Source: Leptospira kobayashii (GTDB lineage Bacteria > Spirochaetota > Leptospiria > Leptospirales > Leptospiraceae). Taken from it: 64,000 bases of DNA. Below, in pieces: positions 41,659-51,277 of the stretch. Below the pieces are notes generated by a model, which saw only the letters and a program-made list of their open reading frames with translations, had not been told where the DNA came from and searched no databases. The stretch lies in NCBI RefSeq assembly GCF_003114835.2, contig NZ_AP025029.1:62001-126000 (forward strand). The letters run 5' to 3'. The stretch's first letter is position 1; each line of letters begins with the position of its first letter. The position numbers and the translations under genes were made by a program.

Positions 41659-43299
41659 TTGGTTAATGTGAACTCTAAGAAGAATAGACTCGATGCCCTT
41701 GGGGATGAAGAATATGATATCGTCGTTATCGGTGGCGGTATTACAGGTGCCAATGTTCTCTGGGATGCCAGTTTAAGAGGATACAAGGTTTTATTACTCG
41801 AAAAAAACGATTATGCTTCCGGCACTACGCAAGCTACTTCCAAGCTGATTCACGGAGGACTGCGTTATTTAAAAAATTTAGAATTCGGTTTGGTTCGGGA
41901 ATCTTTGAGAGAAAGAAGAATCCTTGCAAAAATTTCACCACATGCTGTCCGTACTTTGGGATTTATTGTCCCGCTTTATTCGCATACAGCCCGTTATATT
42001 TTGAAAGCGGGTATGGAATTATACAATTTACTTTCTTATGATAGAAACTTCGACATCAGTCCTGATCGTTTTATCCCGCGTTATCATTGGAATTCTCTTG
42101 CTGAAACAATTTATAAAACTCCCTCTGCGAATAGGGAAGGACTGATAGGTTCTTATCAATATTATGATTATGCAAATATAAATCCCGAACGACATACTTC
42201 CGAGTTTATTTCTTCCGCCAAAGAACGCGGCGGCCAGGCTTTCAATTATGCGGAAGTCAAATTCATCAGAAAACAAAACAAAGCGGGTTATATTATCGGA
42301 GTTCATGATAAAGTGACAGGTAAGGAAAAAACGATTCTTTGTAAGACGGTAGTCAATAGTGCCGGACCTTGGGCGGATTTGATAGAATCTATTGCTGGTG
42401 TTACTCATGAAAAAAACCTGGTTCGATCCAAAGGGATCCATGCTGTCGTTCGAAATATCTGTAGTAAAGAATGTATCATCTTACAAAAGAAAGACGGCTC
42501 ACATCTGTTTGTAATCCCTTGGAGAAATAAAACCATTATAGGGACTACGGATACGAAGTACGACGATGATCCGAATCAGTTCACCGTGAAAGAGTCCGAA
42601 ATTCTCGATTTGTTGGAAGAAGTAAACCGTAGTTTCGGATTGTCTACGTTGACTTTGAAAGATGTTGATTATTATTACGGAGGACTTCGACCTCTTGTGG
42701 AAGATCCTACTGAGAAATCGGAAACTTATTCCGCATCCAGAAAATCGGAAATCATGCATTACGCAGGAGAAGGATTCCCTGGATTCTTTTCTGCGTTAGG
42801 TGGCAAGTATACTACTAGTCGCTCAGTAGCCGAATCTTTAGTCGATCAGATTGCGGATTATCTGCCGAAACCCGTCAGACCATGTTCCACTCATTTGGAA
42901 CCGTTGCTCGGGGGGCATTACGATGACTTGAAATCGCTCACTTCCGAGTTGGAAAAAAAATTTCCCAAAGCGGACGGATTAAAAATCGAACAGATCGCTA
43001 ATCGTTACGGTTCATTGGCTTATAAAATCTTACAAAATAAACCCGGTGTCAATTTCCAATTGGCCAATGGGGAGTGGATTTTTGAAGAAGAGATATTCCA
43101 TATTTTGGAAAATGATGATATCGTATCAGCAACGGATTTTTATTTCAGAAGATCCGGTGTAGGTACAGTAGGAGCATTGAACTCGAAAGACAATCAATTA
43201 TTACTTGCCCGAATCGCCAAACAACTGTCTTGGGATAAAAAGAAAATCACGTTAGAAACAAAACTGGTGGATCAAAGATATATTTGGGCTAAAGGATAA
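41659..43299 (+). CDS. glpD: Aerobic glycerol-3-phosphate dehydrogenase
   Basis: 546 residues from TTG 41659 with AGGAAGGA (41647-41654) upstream. The open frame extends back to 41473, but that is inside the lipid kinase gene. FAD-binding VVIGGGITGANVLWDASLRG and the GlpD fingerprint KLIHGGLRYL, then NLVRSKGIHAVV and TIIGTTDTKYDDD. It oxidises glycerol-3-phosphate to DHAP at the membrane, passing electrons to menaquinone, and so supplies DHAP for the AGPS-like enzyme. Confidence 0.95.
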   Translation: MVNVNSKKNRLDALGDEEYDIVVIGGGITGANVLWDASLRGYKVLLLEKNDYASGTTQATSKLIHGGLRYLKNLEFGLVRESLRERRILAKISPHAVRTLGFIVPLYSHTARYILKAGMELYNLLSYDRNFDISPDRFIPRYHWNSLAETIYKTPSANREGLIGSYQYYDYANINPERHTSEFISSAKERGGQAFNYAEVKFIRKQNKAGYIIGVHDKVTGKEKTILCKTVVNSAGPWADLIESIAGVTHEKNLVRSKGIHAVVRNICSKECIILQKKDGSHLFVIPWRNKTIIGTTDTKYDDDPNQFTVKESEILDLLEEVNRSFGLSTLTLKDVDYYYGGLRPLVEDPTEKSETYSASRKSEIMHYAGEGFPGFFSALGGKYTTSRSVAESLVDQIADYLPKPVRPCSTHLEPLLGGHYDDLKSLTSELEKKFPKADGLKIEQIANRYGSLAYKILQNKPGVNFQLANGEWIFEEEIFHILENDDIVSATDFYFRRSGVGTVGALNSKDNQLLLARIAKQLSWDKKKITLETKLVDQRYIWAKG

Positions 43300-43722
43300 G
43301 TGGCACGCGTTAAATTAGAACTACCCGAAGTTTGGCATTTTTCCACGATCATTAACATTCGGATCGGAGATATCAATTTTGCCGGACATCTTGCTCATGA
43401 TGCGATTCTTTCTCTTGTTCATGAATCGAGAGCACTTCTTTTCCATGATAACGGTTGGGGAGAATTGGATGTGGAGGGAAAGGGTATCGTAGTCGCGGAT
43501 GTGGTGATTACTTATTCAAACGAAGCATTCTTTCGGGATATTTTACGATTTGATTTGTCCGTGACTGAATTTACCAAAAAAGGTTGTGATATCTATTATC
43601 GGATCATAAGAGTAGGGGACGAGAAAGAAATTGCCCGGGCCAAAACAGGGATTGTTTTTTTCGATTATGAGCATAGAAAACCTGCCGAAGTACCTTCCGG
43701 TTTTTCAAAAAGATTTATTTAA
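43300..43722 (+). CDS. Hotdog acyl-CoA thioesterase (YbgC/FcbC type)
   Basis: 140 residues, GTG start immediately after the glpD stop, with AAGGAT overlapping it. The hotdog fold carries NIRIGDINFAGHLAHDAILSLVHESRALLF, with a D-x-x-x-x-G-H motif as in 4-hydroxybenzoyl-CoA thioesterase-like enzymes. It probably hydrolyses acyl-CoA or acyl-ACP and completes the lipid operon. It overlaps the convergent MeaB gene by 8 bp. Confidence 0.85.
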   Translation: MARVKLELPEVWHFSTIINIRIGDINFAGHLAHDAILSLVHESRALLFHDNGWGELDVEGKGIVVADVVITYSNEAFFRDILRFDLSVTEFTKKGCDIYYRIIRVGDEKEIARAKTGIVFFDYEHRKPAEVPSGFSKRFI

Positions 43723-44698
43723 TATGATTTTGCACTAGTTGTAAGATTTTATCTTCTTCCTCTTCATATAAAATCTTCGATTGTGCTTTTTCTAGAATGT
43801 TTCCCAGACGAACGGTTTGGTTGGGGGATTTGTTGGCTTCATTCCAAATACGAAGTCCCCAATGCCCGAATTCGGCAGTGAGCCATTTTTTCAACTGAGT
43901 TTTCATTTCATAATTTTTATCTTTTCTTTTCGTATAACTTAAGATAAAGGAAAGCAATTCCTTCACTCCTGTCCGTTTGACAACAGAGGTTTTGAAAATG
44001 GGAGGAAGGTTTTGATCCGGGAGTATATCTTTGATAAACTCAAGGGTAGTTTGCAACATATAATAGCTGGAGTTGGCTAGTGACTCCTCATCGCATTTAT
44101 TGATGATAAACGCATCAGGTACTTCCATGATTCCGCTTTTCATAAATTGTACCTGATCACCGCCTAATGGTTGCATAACAAGGAAGGATATGTCCGAAAT
44201 TAGGGAGACGGCAATCTCATTCTGTCCGATTCCCACTGTTTCGACAAAAACATAATCGAATATATTTCTTAAAAAACGGATCACATGATAAGTATACGGA
44301 TTTAACCCGCCCAATTCCAGTTGCGACGGCTGTGATCTGAAATAGATTCTATTTTCCCTACGAGGCAATACCACTCTCGTTCTGTCTCCCAGAATCGAAC
44401 CTCCGCTGATATTGGAAGAAGGGTCGATGGCCACAATCGCCATTTTTTTGTTAGGCGCCATGGATATGAAATCTTTACAAATCTCTCCAAGCAAAGAGGA
44501 TTTTCCCGCACCGGGAGTTCCTGTGATTCCGATAGTAAGCCCTTCTTCTTTTCCCTGATTTCTTTTTGTAAGCTCGGAAAATAACTGTTTTCTAAATTCC
44601 AGATTTTCCTTCGTTTCGATTTTTGAAATGATTTGTGCGATCGGGTATTTTTCCCCTAAATATGCGGAGTCTATCAGTTCTAGTAATTCTTTTTCCAT
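43715..44698 (-). CDS. meaB: MeaB/ArgK-type G-protein chaperone of a B12 mutase
   Basis: 327 residues from ATG 44698, whose first base is the last base of the preceding TAA (TAATG junction). Walker A GTPGAGKSSLLGE, DPSSNISGGSILGDRTRV, and VETVGIGQNEIAVS are the MeaB signatures; NKCD supplies guanine specificity. MeaB loads and protects adenosylcobalamin on methylmalonyl- or ethylmalonyl-CoA mutases. The mutase is two genes upstream in the same operon. Confidence 0.94.
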   Translation of the reverse strand: MEKELLELIDSAYLGEKYPIAQIISKIETKENLEFRKQLFSELTKRNQGKEEGLTIGITGTPGAGKSSLLGEICKDFISMAPNKKMAIVAIDPSSNISGGSILGDRTRVVLPRRENRIYFRSQPSQLELGGLNPYTYHVIRFLRNIFDYVFVETVGIGQNEIAVSLISDISFLVMQPLGGDQVQFMKSGIMEVPDAFIINKCDEESLANSSYYMLQTTLEFIKDILPDQNLPPIFKTSVVKRTGVKELLSFILSYTKRKDKNYEMKTQLKKWLTAEFGHWGLRIWNEANKSPNQTVRLGNILEKAQSKILYEEEEDKILQLVQNHIK

Positions 44699-45849
44699 TA
44701 CGTTCCCGTATAATCTATCACAACCCAAGTGATATCGTCTTCAAACTGATCTTTATTTGAGAATTTTTTCAGACTCTCAATCAATCTTAAAGAAAGAGAT
44801 ACCAGGGGTTTTTCTTTATTATGAATCAAAAATTTTTTCCATTCCGTATTTTCGTAAGGAATCCCTGCTTCATTCTCCGCTTCCGTGATTCCATCGGTGA
44901 ATAAAATGATTCTATCCCCTTTGACCAAAGAGAATTCACCTTCTTCGAAAGGCTTTTTCTTGAAATCATAATTGATTCCGAGGGGAGCTCCTTTTGTGCT
45001 TAGTTCAATGAATTCCTCCGTAGAACGGCGGTGGATTAAAATAGGAGGATGGCCTGCACTTGCATATCGGATCAATGCTTTTTCAGGATACAATCTTAGA
45101 ATCACTGCGGTAGCGAACATCCCGTTTGCTCCCCGTTCGGCGACTGCTTGGTCCATAATTCTTAGAATTTCGGACAAGTTGTAATTGAATTGGTTCGTAT
45201 ACTGGGTCGTCATCTTTAAAATGGACGCTATAAACGCTCCGGGCACTCCATGCCCTGACACGTCCGCCATAAAAAAGTCGCAGTAGTCTTTCATCTCATT
45301 GAAGTCGTAATAATCCCCGCCTACTTTATCCAAAGGCTCATAAGTACTGTGAATCAGATAACCCGGGATAGACGGTGCATTTGTTGGAAGGAGCTTTTTT
45401 TGGATCAACCTTGCGATGTCCAATTCTCTTTCGATGGTCTTGTTGCGTTGTTTAAGTAAATTATGGTATCTTCTGATTTCGAGTGCGGTATTGACTCTTG
45501 CGAATAGTTCTTCTATATTAAAGTTTTTCGGTAGATAATCATTGGCACCGAGTTGAAATCCTCTTACTATGTCATCCGAACCTTGCATGGCGGTCACAAG
45601 GATGACGGGGAGTTCTACTTGTGTGAGTTTGGAACGGATGATTTGTAAAACTTCCAAACCGTCCATCTCCGGCATAATGATATCGAGTAGTATTAAGTCA
45701 GGTTTCCAGGAATCTATTTTTTCCAGAGCGAGTTTGCCGTTGTCCGCTTCGTCGACCTGATAGTTGTTTTTTTTGAGAATATGAGTAATCATCTTGCGGT
45801 TGAGTTGGTTGTCCTCAACCACAAGAATTTTAAACTCGTTGTGGTTCAC
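44698..45849 (-). CDS. Response regulator with PP2C (RsbU-type) phosphatase output
   Basis: 383 residues, GTG start 45849. A receiver domain with phosphoacceptor Asp in DLILLDIIMPEMDG and the K of PKNFNIEELFARV is linked by a coiled coil to a PP2C-like phosphatase with GGDYYDF and VSGHGVPGAFIAS metal motifs. Such proteins dephosphorylate STAS-type anti-sigma antagonists. It lies between ecm (6 nt upstream) and meaB, which has no obvious mechanistic reason. The STAS proteins of this window (35977) are possible but unproven partners. Confidence 0.92.
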   Translation of the reverse strand: MNHNEFKILVVEDNQLNRKMITHILKKNNYQVDEADNGKLALEKIDSWKPDLILLDIIMPEMDGLEVLQIIRSKLTQVELPVILVTAMQGSDDIVRGFQLGANDYLPKNFNIEELFARVNTALEIRRYHNLLKQRNKTIERELDIARLIQKKLLPTNAPSIPGYLIHSTYEPLDKVGGDYYDFNEMKDYCDFFMADVSGHGVPGAFIASILKMTTQYTNQFNYNLSEILRIMDQAVAERGANGMFATAVILRLYPEKALIRYASAGHPPILIHRRSTEEFIELSTKGAPLGINYDFKKKPFEEGEFSLVKGDRIILFTDGITEAENEAGIPYENTEWKKFLIHNKEKPLVSLSLRLIESLKKFSNKDQFEDDITWVVIDYTGT

Positions 45850-45855
45850 GATGTT

Positions 45856-47874
45856 TTAAGCGAGAGCAGGTTCGGTAGAAATAATATCGATCACTTTGTT
45901 CATGATAGACATTAGATCATAATCTTTAGGCGTAAAGATCTCCTTGATCCCCATTGTTTTTAGTTCATCAAAATCGGATTCCGGAATAATTCCTCCGATC
46001 ACAACAGGAATCTTCGCCTTATAGTGGGCAAGTTCGTCAAACAGTTGTTGTACGATTTCCTTGTGGGAACCGGAAAGAATCGAGATACCGATTACATCTG
46101 CGTTTTCTTCCACAGCAGATTGAACGATGTCTTCCGGGGAAAGCCGTATTCCGGAATAAATTACATCGAAGCCGGCATGTTTTGCAGATACTGCAATCAT
46201 TTCCGCACCATTGGAATGCCCGTCAAGTCCCGGTTTGCCTACTACGATCTTCGGTCTATGTCCCCGCGTTTTTGTAAAAGTTTCCACTTTGGAACGGACG
46301 TTCACTACCTTGTCTTCCGATAAGAACAATTTCTGACCCTCCACACCGGTAGGAGGGTTGTATTCTCCGTAAACTTCCCGAAGTGCATCCGCCCATTCCC
46401 CTGTGGTTACAAGAGCTTTCGCACATGCTACCGAATAAGGCATTAGATTTTTTCCGTCTTTCGCGGCTTGTTTCAGATCTTCCAATGTTTTGTTTGCGAG
46501 TGCGGAATCTCTTCTTGTTTTTGCTTCCGCAAGAACACCTAGTGTTTGTTCGGCTGACTTGGGATCGACTTTAAACACACCTCCGTCCGCGTCTGTCATC
46601 AGAGGAGATTTGATTCCTTCGGTCCAACGGTTCTTTCCTACGATGATGAGTTCATTGGAATTGATTTTAGAAAGCCTTTCCGTTTGGGATTTTACCAATT
46701 GGGATTTCATATAACCGTTTTCGATGGCAACGAGCGCTCCTCCCATATCCAGAATCTTTTGAATTTCAAGTCTGGCTTGTTCTTTCAGAGCGTTTACTTT
46801 CGCTTCGACTACTTTGGATCCGTCGAATAAGTCTGGGTATTCCAGTAGATCCGTTTCATAGGCAAGAATTTGTTGCAAACGAAGAGACCATTGTTGATCC
46901 CAAGGACGTGGAAGTGAAAGTGCTTCGTTCCAAGCGGGAAGTTGCAAAGCTCTGCAACGCGCCTTTCTGGAAATAGTAACACCGATTGCTTCGATGAGAA
47001 TCCGCCATGCATTGTTTTCCGGTTGTTCTTCGGTTAACCCGAGTGAGTTGACCTGAACTCCATATCGGAAAACCCGATATTTTTTATTTTTAACTTTATA
47101 ACGTTCTACTGTGATCTCTTCCCACATTTCGGAGAATGCACGCATCTTGCACATCTCTTCCACAAAACGAATCCCTGCGTTTACGAAGAAGGAAATTCTT
47201 CCTACGCATTGTTCGAATTCTTCATCTGTGAAACAGTTTCTTTCTTTGATGGAATCCAATACCGCAATCGCAGTTGCTAATGCAAAGGAAAGTTCTTGCA
47301 CGGGTGTCGCGCCTGCTTCCTGCAAATGATAAGAACAAATATTCGAAGGATTCCATTTCGGAATATTATGAAGACAATACTCATACATATCCACAATGAT
47401 CTTCATGGAAGATCCGGGAGGATAAATGTAAGTTCCTCGAGCCAGATATTCTTTGATCAAATCGTTCTGAGTGGTTCCATTCAATTTCTCTAATGGAACT
47501 CCTCTTTCTTCCGCCAAGGCAACGTAAAGTGACAGAAGCCACATGGATGTTCCGTTGATCGTCATGGAAGTGTTCATTTCTTCAATGGGGATCTGGTCAA
47601 AAAGGATTCGAAAATCCTCAAGTGAATTGATGGGAACTCCTACTTTACCGATTTCTGGTTTGGAAACAGGATGATCCGAACTATAACCACATTGAGTAGG
47701 TAGGTCAAAAGCGATCGAGAGTCCAGTCTGTCCTTTGGATAGGTTTTTGCGGTAAAGCTCATTGGAGGCTTTTGCATTGGTGTGACCTGCGTAGGTTCTA
47801 AAAATCCATGGTTTGTCAGGATTAACCTGACCTTTTTCATCATGGAGGAGATAATCTTTTTTCTCCGTGGACAT
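45856..47874 (-). CDS. ecm: Ethylmalonyl-CoA mutase-like adenosylcobalamin enzyme
   Basis: 672 residues. The TIM-barrel half starts with RTYAGHTNAKASNELYRKNL, a run that in my reading matches ethylmalonyl-CoA mutase (Ecm, formerly MeaA) better than methylmalonyl-CoA mutase. Catalytic-region motifs LQEAGATPVQELSFALATAI and AYETDLLEYPDLFDGS follow. The C-terminal B12 domain has GLDGHSNGAE (D-x-H-x-x-G) and ISILSGSH. It interconverts ethylmalonyl- and methylsuccinyl-CoA. Crotonyl-CoA carboxylase/reductase is not in the window, so the pathway is not confirmed. Confidence 0.88.
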   Translation of the reverse strand: MSTEKKDYLLHDEKGQVNPDKPWIFRTYAGHTNAKASNELYRKNLSKGQTGLSIAFDLPTQCGYSSDHPVSKPEIGKVGVPINSLEDFRILFDQIPIEEMNTSMTINGTSMWLLSLYVALAEERGVPLEKLNGTTQNDLIKEYLARGTYIYPPGSSMKIIVDMYEYCLHNIPKWNPSNICSYHLQEAGATPVQELSFALATAIAVLDSIKERNCFTDEEFEQCVGRISFFVNAGIRFVEEMCKMRAFSEMWEEITVERYKVKNKKYRVFRYGVQVNSLGLTEEQPENNAWRILIEAIGVTISRKARCRALQLPAWNEALSLPRPWDQQWSLRLQQILAYETDLLEYPDLFDGSKVVEAKVNALKEQARLEIQKILDMGGALVAIENGYMKSQLVKSQTERLSKINSNELIIVGKNRWTEGIKSPLMTDADGGVFKVDPKSAEQTLGVLAEAKTRRDSALANKTLEDLKQAAKDGKNLMPYSVACAKALVTTGEWADALREVYGEYNPPTGVEGQKLFLSEDKVVNVRSKVETFTKTRGHRPKIVVGKPGLDGHSNGAEMIAVSAKHAGFDVIYSGIRLSPEDIVQSAVEENADVIGISILSGSHKEIVQQLFDELAHYKAKIPVVIGGIIPESDFDELKTMGIKEIFTPKDYDLMSIMNKVIDIISTEPALA

Positions 47875-47942
47875 TTCGTGCCTCTTTTACTGAAATTCTA
47901 AGTATAAAGCAAAATATTCTGGAATATTTTCACCTAAAATTT

Positions 47943-49310
47943 ATGAAAGGACAAGGCTATTTTCTTGTCCATCTGATAATGCGCGAACCAAAACCATTCC
48001 AACTACTTCCCTTCCTTTTGAGTGTTTTGCTTCTATCTATCGGATTCACTGTCTTCTCCCTGTTTCGCCCTTTTCCGTTGGAAGAGACAGAATGGGAGTT
48101 TTTGGCAAATTTACGGGCGCTTACGGAAGAGGGTGGGTTTTATTCCGCTCAGGAGCCTCTTCCTTTCCTGATTTTGGTATTTTGGAAAAAAATCACCGGG
48201 CTCAATTATATTCCCGCATTTCTCTCGTTAGCTTCTCTATTTTACAGTTTATTCCTTCATTTGTTTTTACTTCTGCTCAGAAGGGAAGCTTGGAATCGCA
48301 ATCATTACCTCTTTACTTTTTTAGCGGGATTTTTGCCTTACTCTTACGGGTTCCCGACATCGCATTTCCCGGAAACGGTTTGTTTGGTATTTATTCTTTT
48401 GGTGTTTTTGACTTTTCGATTTGAAAAGATCTCCGATTTGGTCGTCTTCCCGACACTTACCTTACTTGCTTTCTTTTCCAGCTTCACTATGTTCTATTTG
48501 GGATTTTCCTTCTTTGTAATCTTCAGTACAATCAGAGGAGCGAGAAAGCAAGCGCAAAGAACATCCGTGTTTTATAAAAAAAGAAACGTTCCTTTCATTT
48601 TTCTCTGGTCGTACCTTGGATTTTTATTCATCAGTTTATTCTTAATTTCTTATTTCGATTTTTTCGGAAAGGAATCCATCTCTTATTTATTTTCCCAGTG
48701 GATCGGGGAAACCAAACAAATCATTCTACCGGTAATTCTGATCAGTGCAGGACATATTCTTCTGAAAACGGAAAAGGAGCTCAATACTTATACCGCTTCC
48801 GTGATTACGGTCATACTCATTGGTGTTTCCATATTTTTCATTTATCGTGACTTGACAAAAACCGAAAAAGAACCTTGGGATCTTCGCATTGGTAGCCTAA
48901 CAAAAGCATATGGTCAAGCTGCGATTTTAAAATCGGATCCACTTTATTTACAAAAAGAATTTTCATACGCTCTCTATTTCGCAACGGAAACCAAAACAAA
49001 GTTCTATAAGACAGCAGAAATCAGTCCTAAAAGTTTTATTTACGTGACAGGCATTTGGCCGCAAGACGTACTACTCATTCAGAAATCACTTCTTGGTAAA
49101 AGGGGAGGTAGGCTTCCCGGATTAGTTCCTTTGGGAGACGATGCCATCCTCATCCAAAAATCCTTACTCAATCAGATCAAATCTTCCAAAAGCTTGGACT
49201 TTCTTTCAAAAAAAGTGAACGACCATTGGGAAACGTTCCCGGTGATTTCTCTTTACGATTCTTATCTCAAAAGTATGCAAAATCGATTTGGTTTTCTGTC
49301 CTTTTTTTAG
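47943..49310 (+). CDS. Polytopic membrane protein of unknown function
   Basis: 455 residues with nine or ten hydrophobic helices and a soluble C-terminal third. ATG 47943 is used; ATG 47979 (MREPKPFQLLPFLLS) is an equal alternative because neither has a clear ribosome site. The helix pattern (EWEFLANLRALTEEGGFYSAQEPLPFLILVFWKKI) resembles membrane glycosyltransferase-like proteins, but no family motif is convincing. Confidence 0.75.
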   Translation: MKGQGYFLVHLIMREPKPFQLLPFLLSVLLLSIGFTVFSLFRPFPLEETEWEFLANLRALTEEGGFYSAQEPLPFLILVFWKKITGLNYIPAFLSLASLFYSLFLHLFLLLLRREAWNRNHYLFTFLAGFLPYSYGFPTSHFPETVCLVFILLVFLTFRFEKISDLVVFPTLTLLAFFSSFTMFYLGFSFFVIFSTIRGARKQAQRTSVFYKKRNVPFIFLWSYLGFLFISLFLISYFDFFGKESISYLFSQWIGETKQIILPVILISAGHILLKTEKELNTYTASVITVILIGVSIFFIYRDLTKTEKEPWDLRIGSLTKAYGQAAILKSDPLYLQKEFSYALYFATETKTKFYKTAEISPKSFIYVTGIWPQDVLLIQKSLLGKRGGRLPGLVPLGDDAILIQKSLLNQIKSSKSLDFLSKKVNDHWETFPVISLYDSYLKSMQNRFGFLSFF

Positions 49311-49367
49311 GCCCAATAGGCTAATGTTTTTCTTTTTTCGTCTGATATAAGTAAGTAGAAAGACGAA

Positions 49368-50852
49368 ATGAACCTCTCCCCCGGCTTAACAGATCTACTG
49401 TCTTTGCAAATAGATTCCGCGTTGGAATTGAACGGAGAAGGTATATGGTTTGAAAATGAGAGCCTTCCCAAAGGGAAATTTTTTGACCAAATCAAATCGT
49501 CTTCCGGTCAACCGATCTACCTGGATTGGGAAGATGCCTATAAAAATGAATTTTTTTATCATTTGAAAAACCTAAAAACAAAGGGAAATTCCACAAAATG
49601 GTTTTATTTCGGAACGGCTCAGAATGAAGAAACTTCTTTTCTGTTGAATCTTTGTCGGGTCGAAGATTCCGATAAACTGATTCTTTTTGCAACAATAGTC
49701 CCGCTCTCCGCTTTTTCCCATGTTCGGGACAAACTAACTTTAAGTATCAGCGATCAAATCCAGGAGAGTGAGGAAAAATTCAGGAAAACGTTTTATAACT
49801 CCTCGATAGGTATCGCGCTTGTTTCACCTAACGGAAATTGGATGGATGTGAACGATGCCGTTTGCGTTATGTTAGGTTATTCGGGCGAGGAGCTGAGAGA
49901 ACTTACTTTTCAGGATATCACTCATCCGGAAGATTTGGATGGTGATTTGGAGCTGCTCGGACAAACTTTAAGAGGGGAAATGTCCTCTTATAATTTGGAA
50001 AAAAGATACATTCACAAAAACGGAAAAATCGTTCATGCATTACTATCCGTTTCTTTGGTCCGTTCTTCATCGGGAGAACCCAAGTTTTTCATTTCTCAGC
50101 TGATCAATATGACTGAAACCAAAGAATTGTTTTTGGATTTGGAAAGAAAGAACCGGCTTTTGGAAGTTACATCTTCCGACTTGGAAAAGAAAATCGATCA
50201 ACTGGAAGAATTCAACCGTATTGTAGCGCATAATTTGCGCGGTTCGATAGGGAATGTAGTCTCGCTTGTCGCCTTACTTAAAGAAGGTGGACAAGATGTC
50301 GATCCTGTCGAAGTTATCGGACTTTTGGATGATTCCGGCCGGGCCGTACTTGAAAATCTTCAAACATTGATGAAGGTGTTGGAAGTAAGAGCCAACCATG
50401 GGGTGGAGTTTGAAGAATTGAATTTTCAAAAAACACTTCAATCCGTTCTTTCCATTCTCTCGGGAAATATCCGTAACAAACGGGCTAAAATCTCTTATGA
50501 TTTTCAGATACCTTCCGTATTTTATCCGAAAGTTTATTTGGAGAGTATATTTTACAATCTTTTGGACAATGCATTGAAATATTCACATCCCGGTACGGAA
50601 CTGAAAATAAGTATCAGTACTTATATGGAAAATGACAAAACGGTCCTTTCCGTAAAGGATAACGGGCTTGGTATTAATTTGAAACTCTATGGCGATCAAA
50701 TTTTTAAATATAAGAAAATCTTTCATAGAGGATTTGAAAGTAATGGGGTAGGTTTGTTTATGACTAAAAATCAAATAGAGACTTTCGGCGGTTCTATAGA
50801 CGTACAAAGTACCGTAGGGGAAGGTTCCACCTTCACGGTATCATTCATATGA
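49368..50852 (+). CDS. PAS-domain sensor histidine kinase
   Basis: 494 residues. A variable N-terminal region, one PAS domain with PAC (FYNSSIGIALVSPNGNWMDVND, RYIHKNGKIVHALLSVSLV), a coiled coil, a histidine in EFNRIVAHNLRGSIGNV, and an HATPase with N box YNLLDNALKYSH and G1 VKDNGLGIN. No membrane helix, so it is cytosolic. It overlaps the response-regulator gene by 4 bp, giving a kinase-regulator pair. Confidence 0.93.
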   Translation: MNLSPGLTDLLSLQIDSALELNGEGIWFENESLPKGKFFDQIKSSSGQPIYLDWEDAYKNEFFYHLKNLKTKGNSTKWFYFGTAQNEETSFLLNLCRVEDSDKLILFATIVPLSAFSHVRDKLTLSISDQIQESEEKFRKTFYNSSIGIALVSPNGNWMDVNDAVCVMLGYSGEELRELTFQDITHPEDLDGDLELLGQTLRGEMSSYNLEKRYIHKNGKIVHALLSVSLVRSSSGEPKFFISQLINMTETKELFLDLERKNRLLEVTSSDLEKKIDQLEEFNRIVAHNLRGSIGNVVSLVALLKEGGQDVDPVEVIGLLDDSGRAVLENLQTLMKVLEVRANHGVEFEELNFQKTLQSVLSILSGNIRNKRAKISYDFQIPSVFYPKVYLESIFYNLLDNALKYSHPGTELKISISTYMENDKTVLSVKDNGLGINLKLYGDQIFKYKKIFHRGFESNGVGLFMTKNQIETFGGSIDVQSTVGEGSTFTVSFI

Positions 50853-51277
50853 TAGCCGTAGGTGAAGATAAAAAAATCAATATCATCAGCATCATTGATG
50901 ATGATATCGTATACCAAGTACTTGCCAGTAAGATCATCCGTTCGACGGAGCTTGTTTCCGAAATCATGCAGTTTTATGATGGAGAGGAAGCTTTGGACTA
51001 TTTTCAGAAAAATGTGGAAAATAGTTCCGCCTGGCCTGAAATTATATTCTTGGATTTGAATATGCCTTATATGGACGGGTGGCAATTCCTGAAAGAATTT
51101 GCGGAAAGAGGATTTCACGGCAAAGGATTATCCACTATTTATATAGTTTCTTCTTCGAATAGTGAGATAGACAAACAGAAAGCGAAAGAGTTTTCCGAGG
51201 TGACGGGATATTACATTAAACCGGTGTTAAAGGAAGATTATTTGAAAATCTTCGGTGACCACCTGAGATCATACTGA
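50849..51277 (+). CDS. Single-domain response regulator
   Basis: 142 residues. Only a receiver domain, with IDDD at the acidic pocket, phosphoacceptor in IIFLDLNMPYMDGWQFL, and a conserved K in YYIKPVLKEDY. No output domain, so it probably passes phosphate or binds a partner, as Rcp1/CheY-like proteins do. It follows the PAS kinase and overlaps the transglycosylase gene by 9 bp tail to tail. Confidence 0.93.
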   Translation: MIAVGEDKKINIISIIDDDIVYQVLASKIIRSTELVSEIMQFYDGEEALDYFQKNVENSSAWPEIIFLDLNMPYMDGWQFLKEFAERGFHGKGLSTIYIVSSSNSEIDKQKAKEFSEVTGYYIKPVLKEDYLKIFGDHLRSY

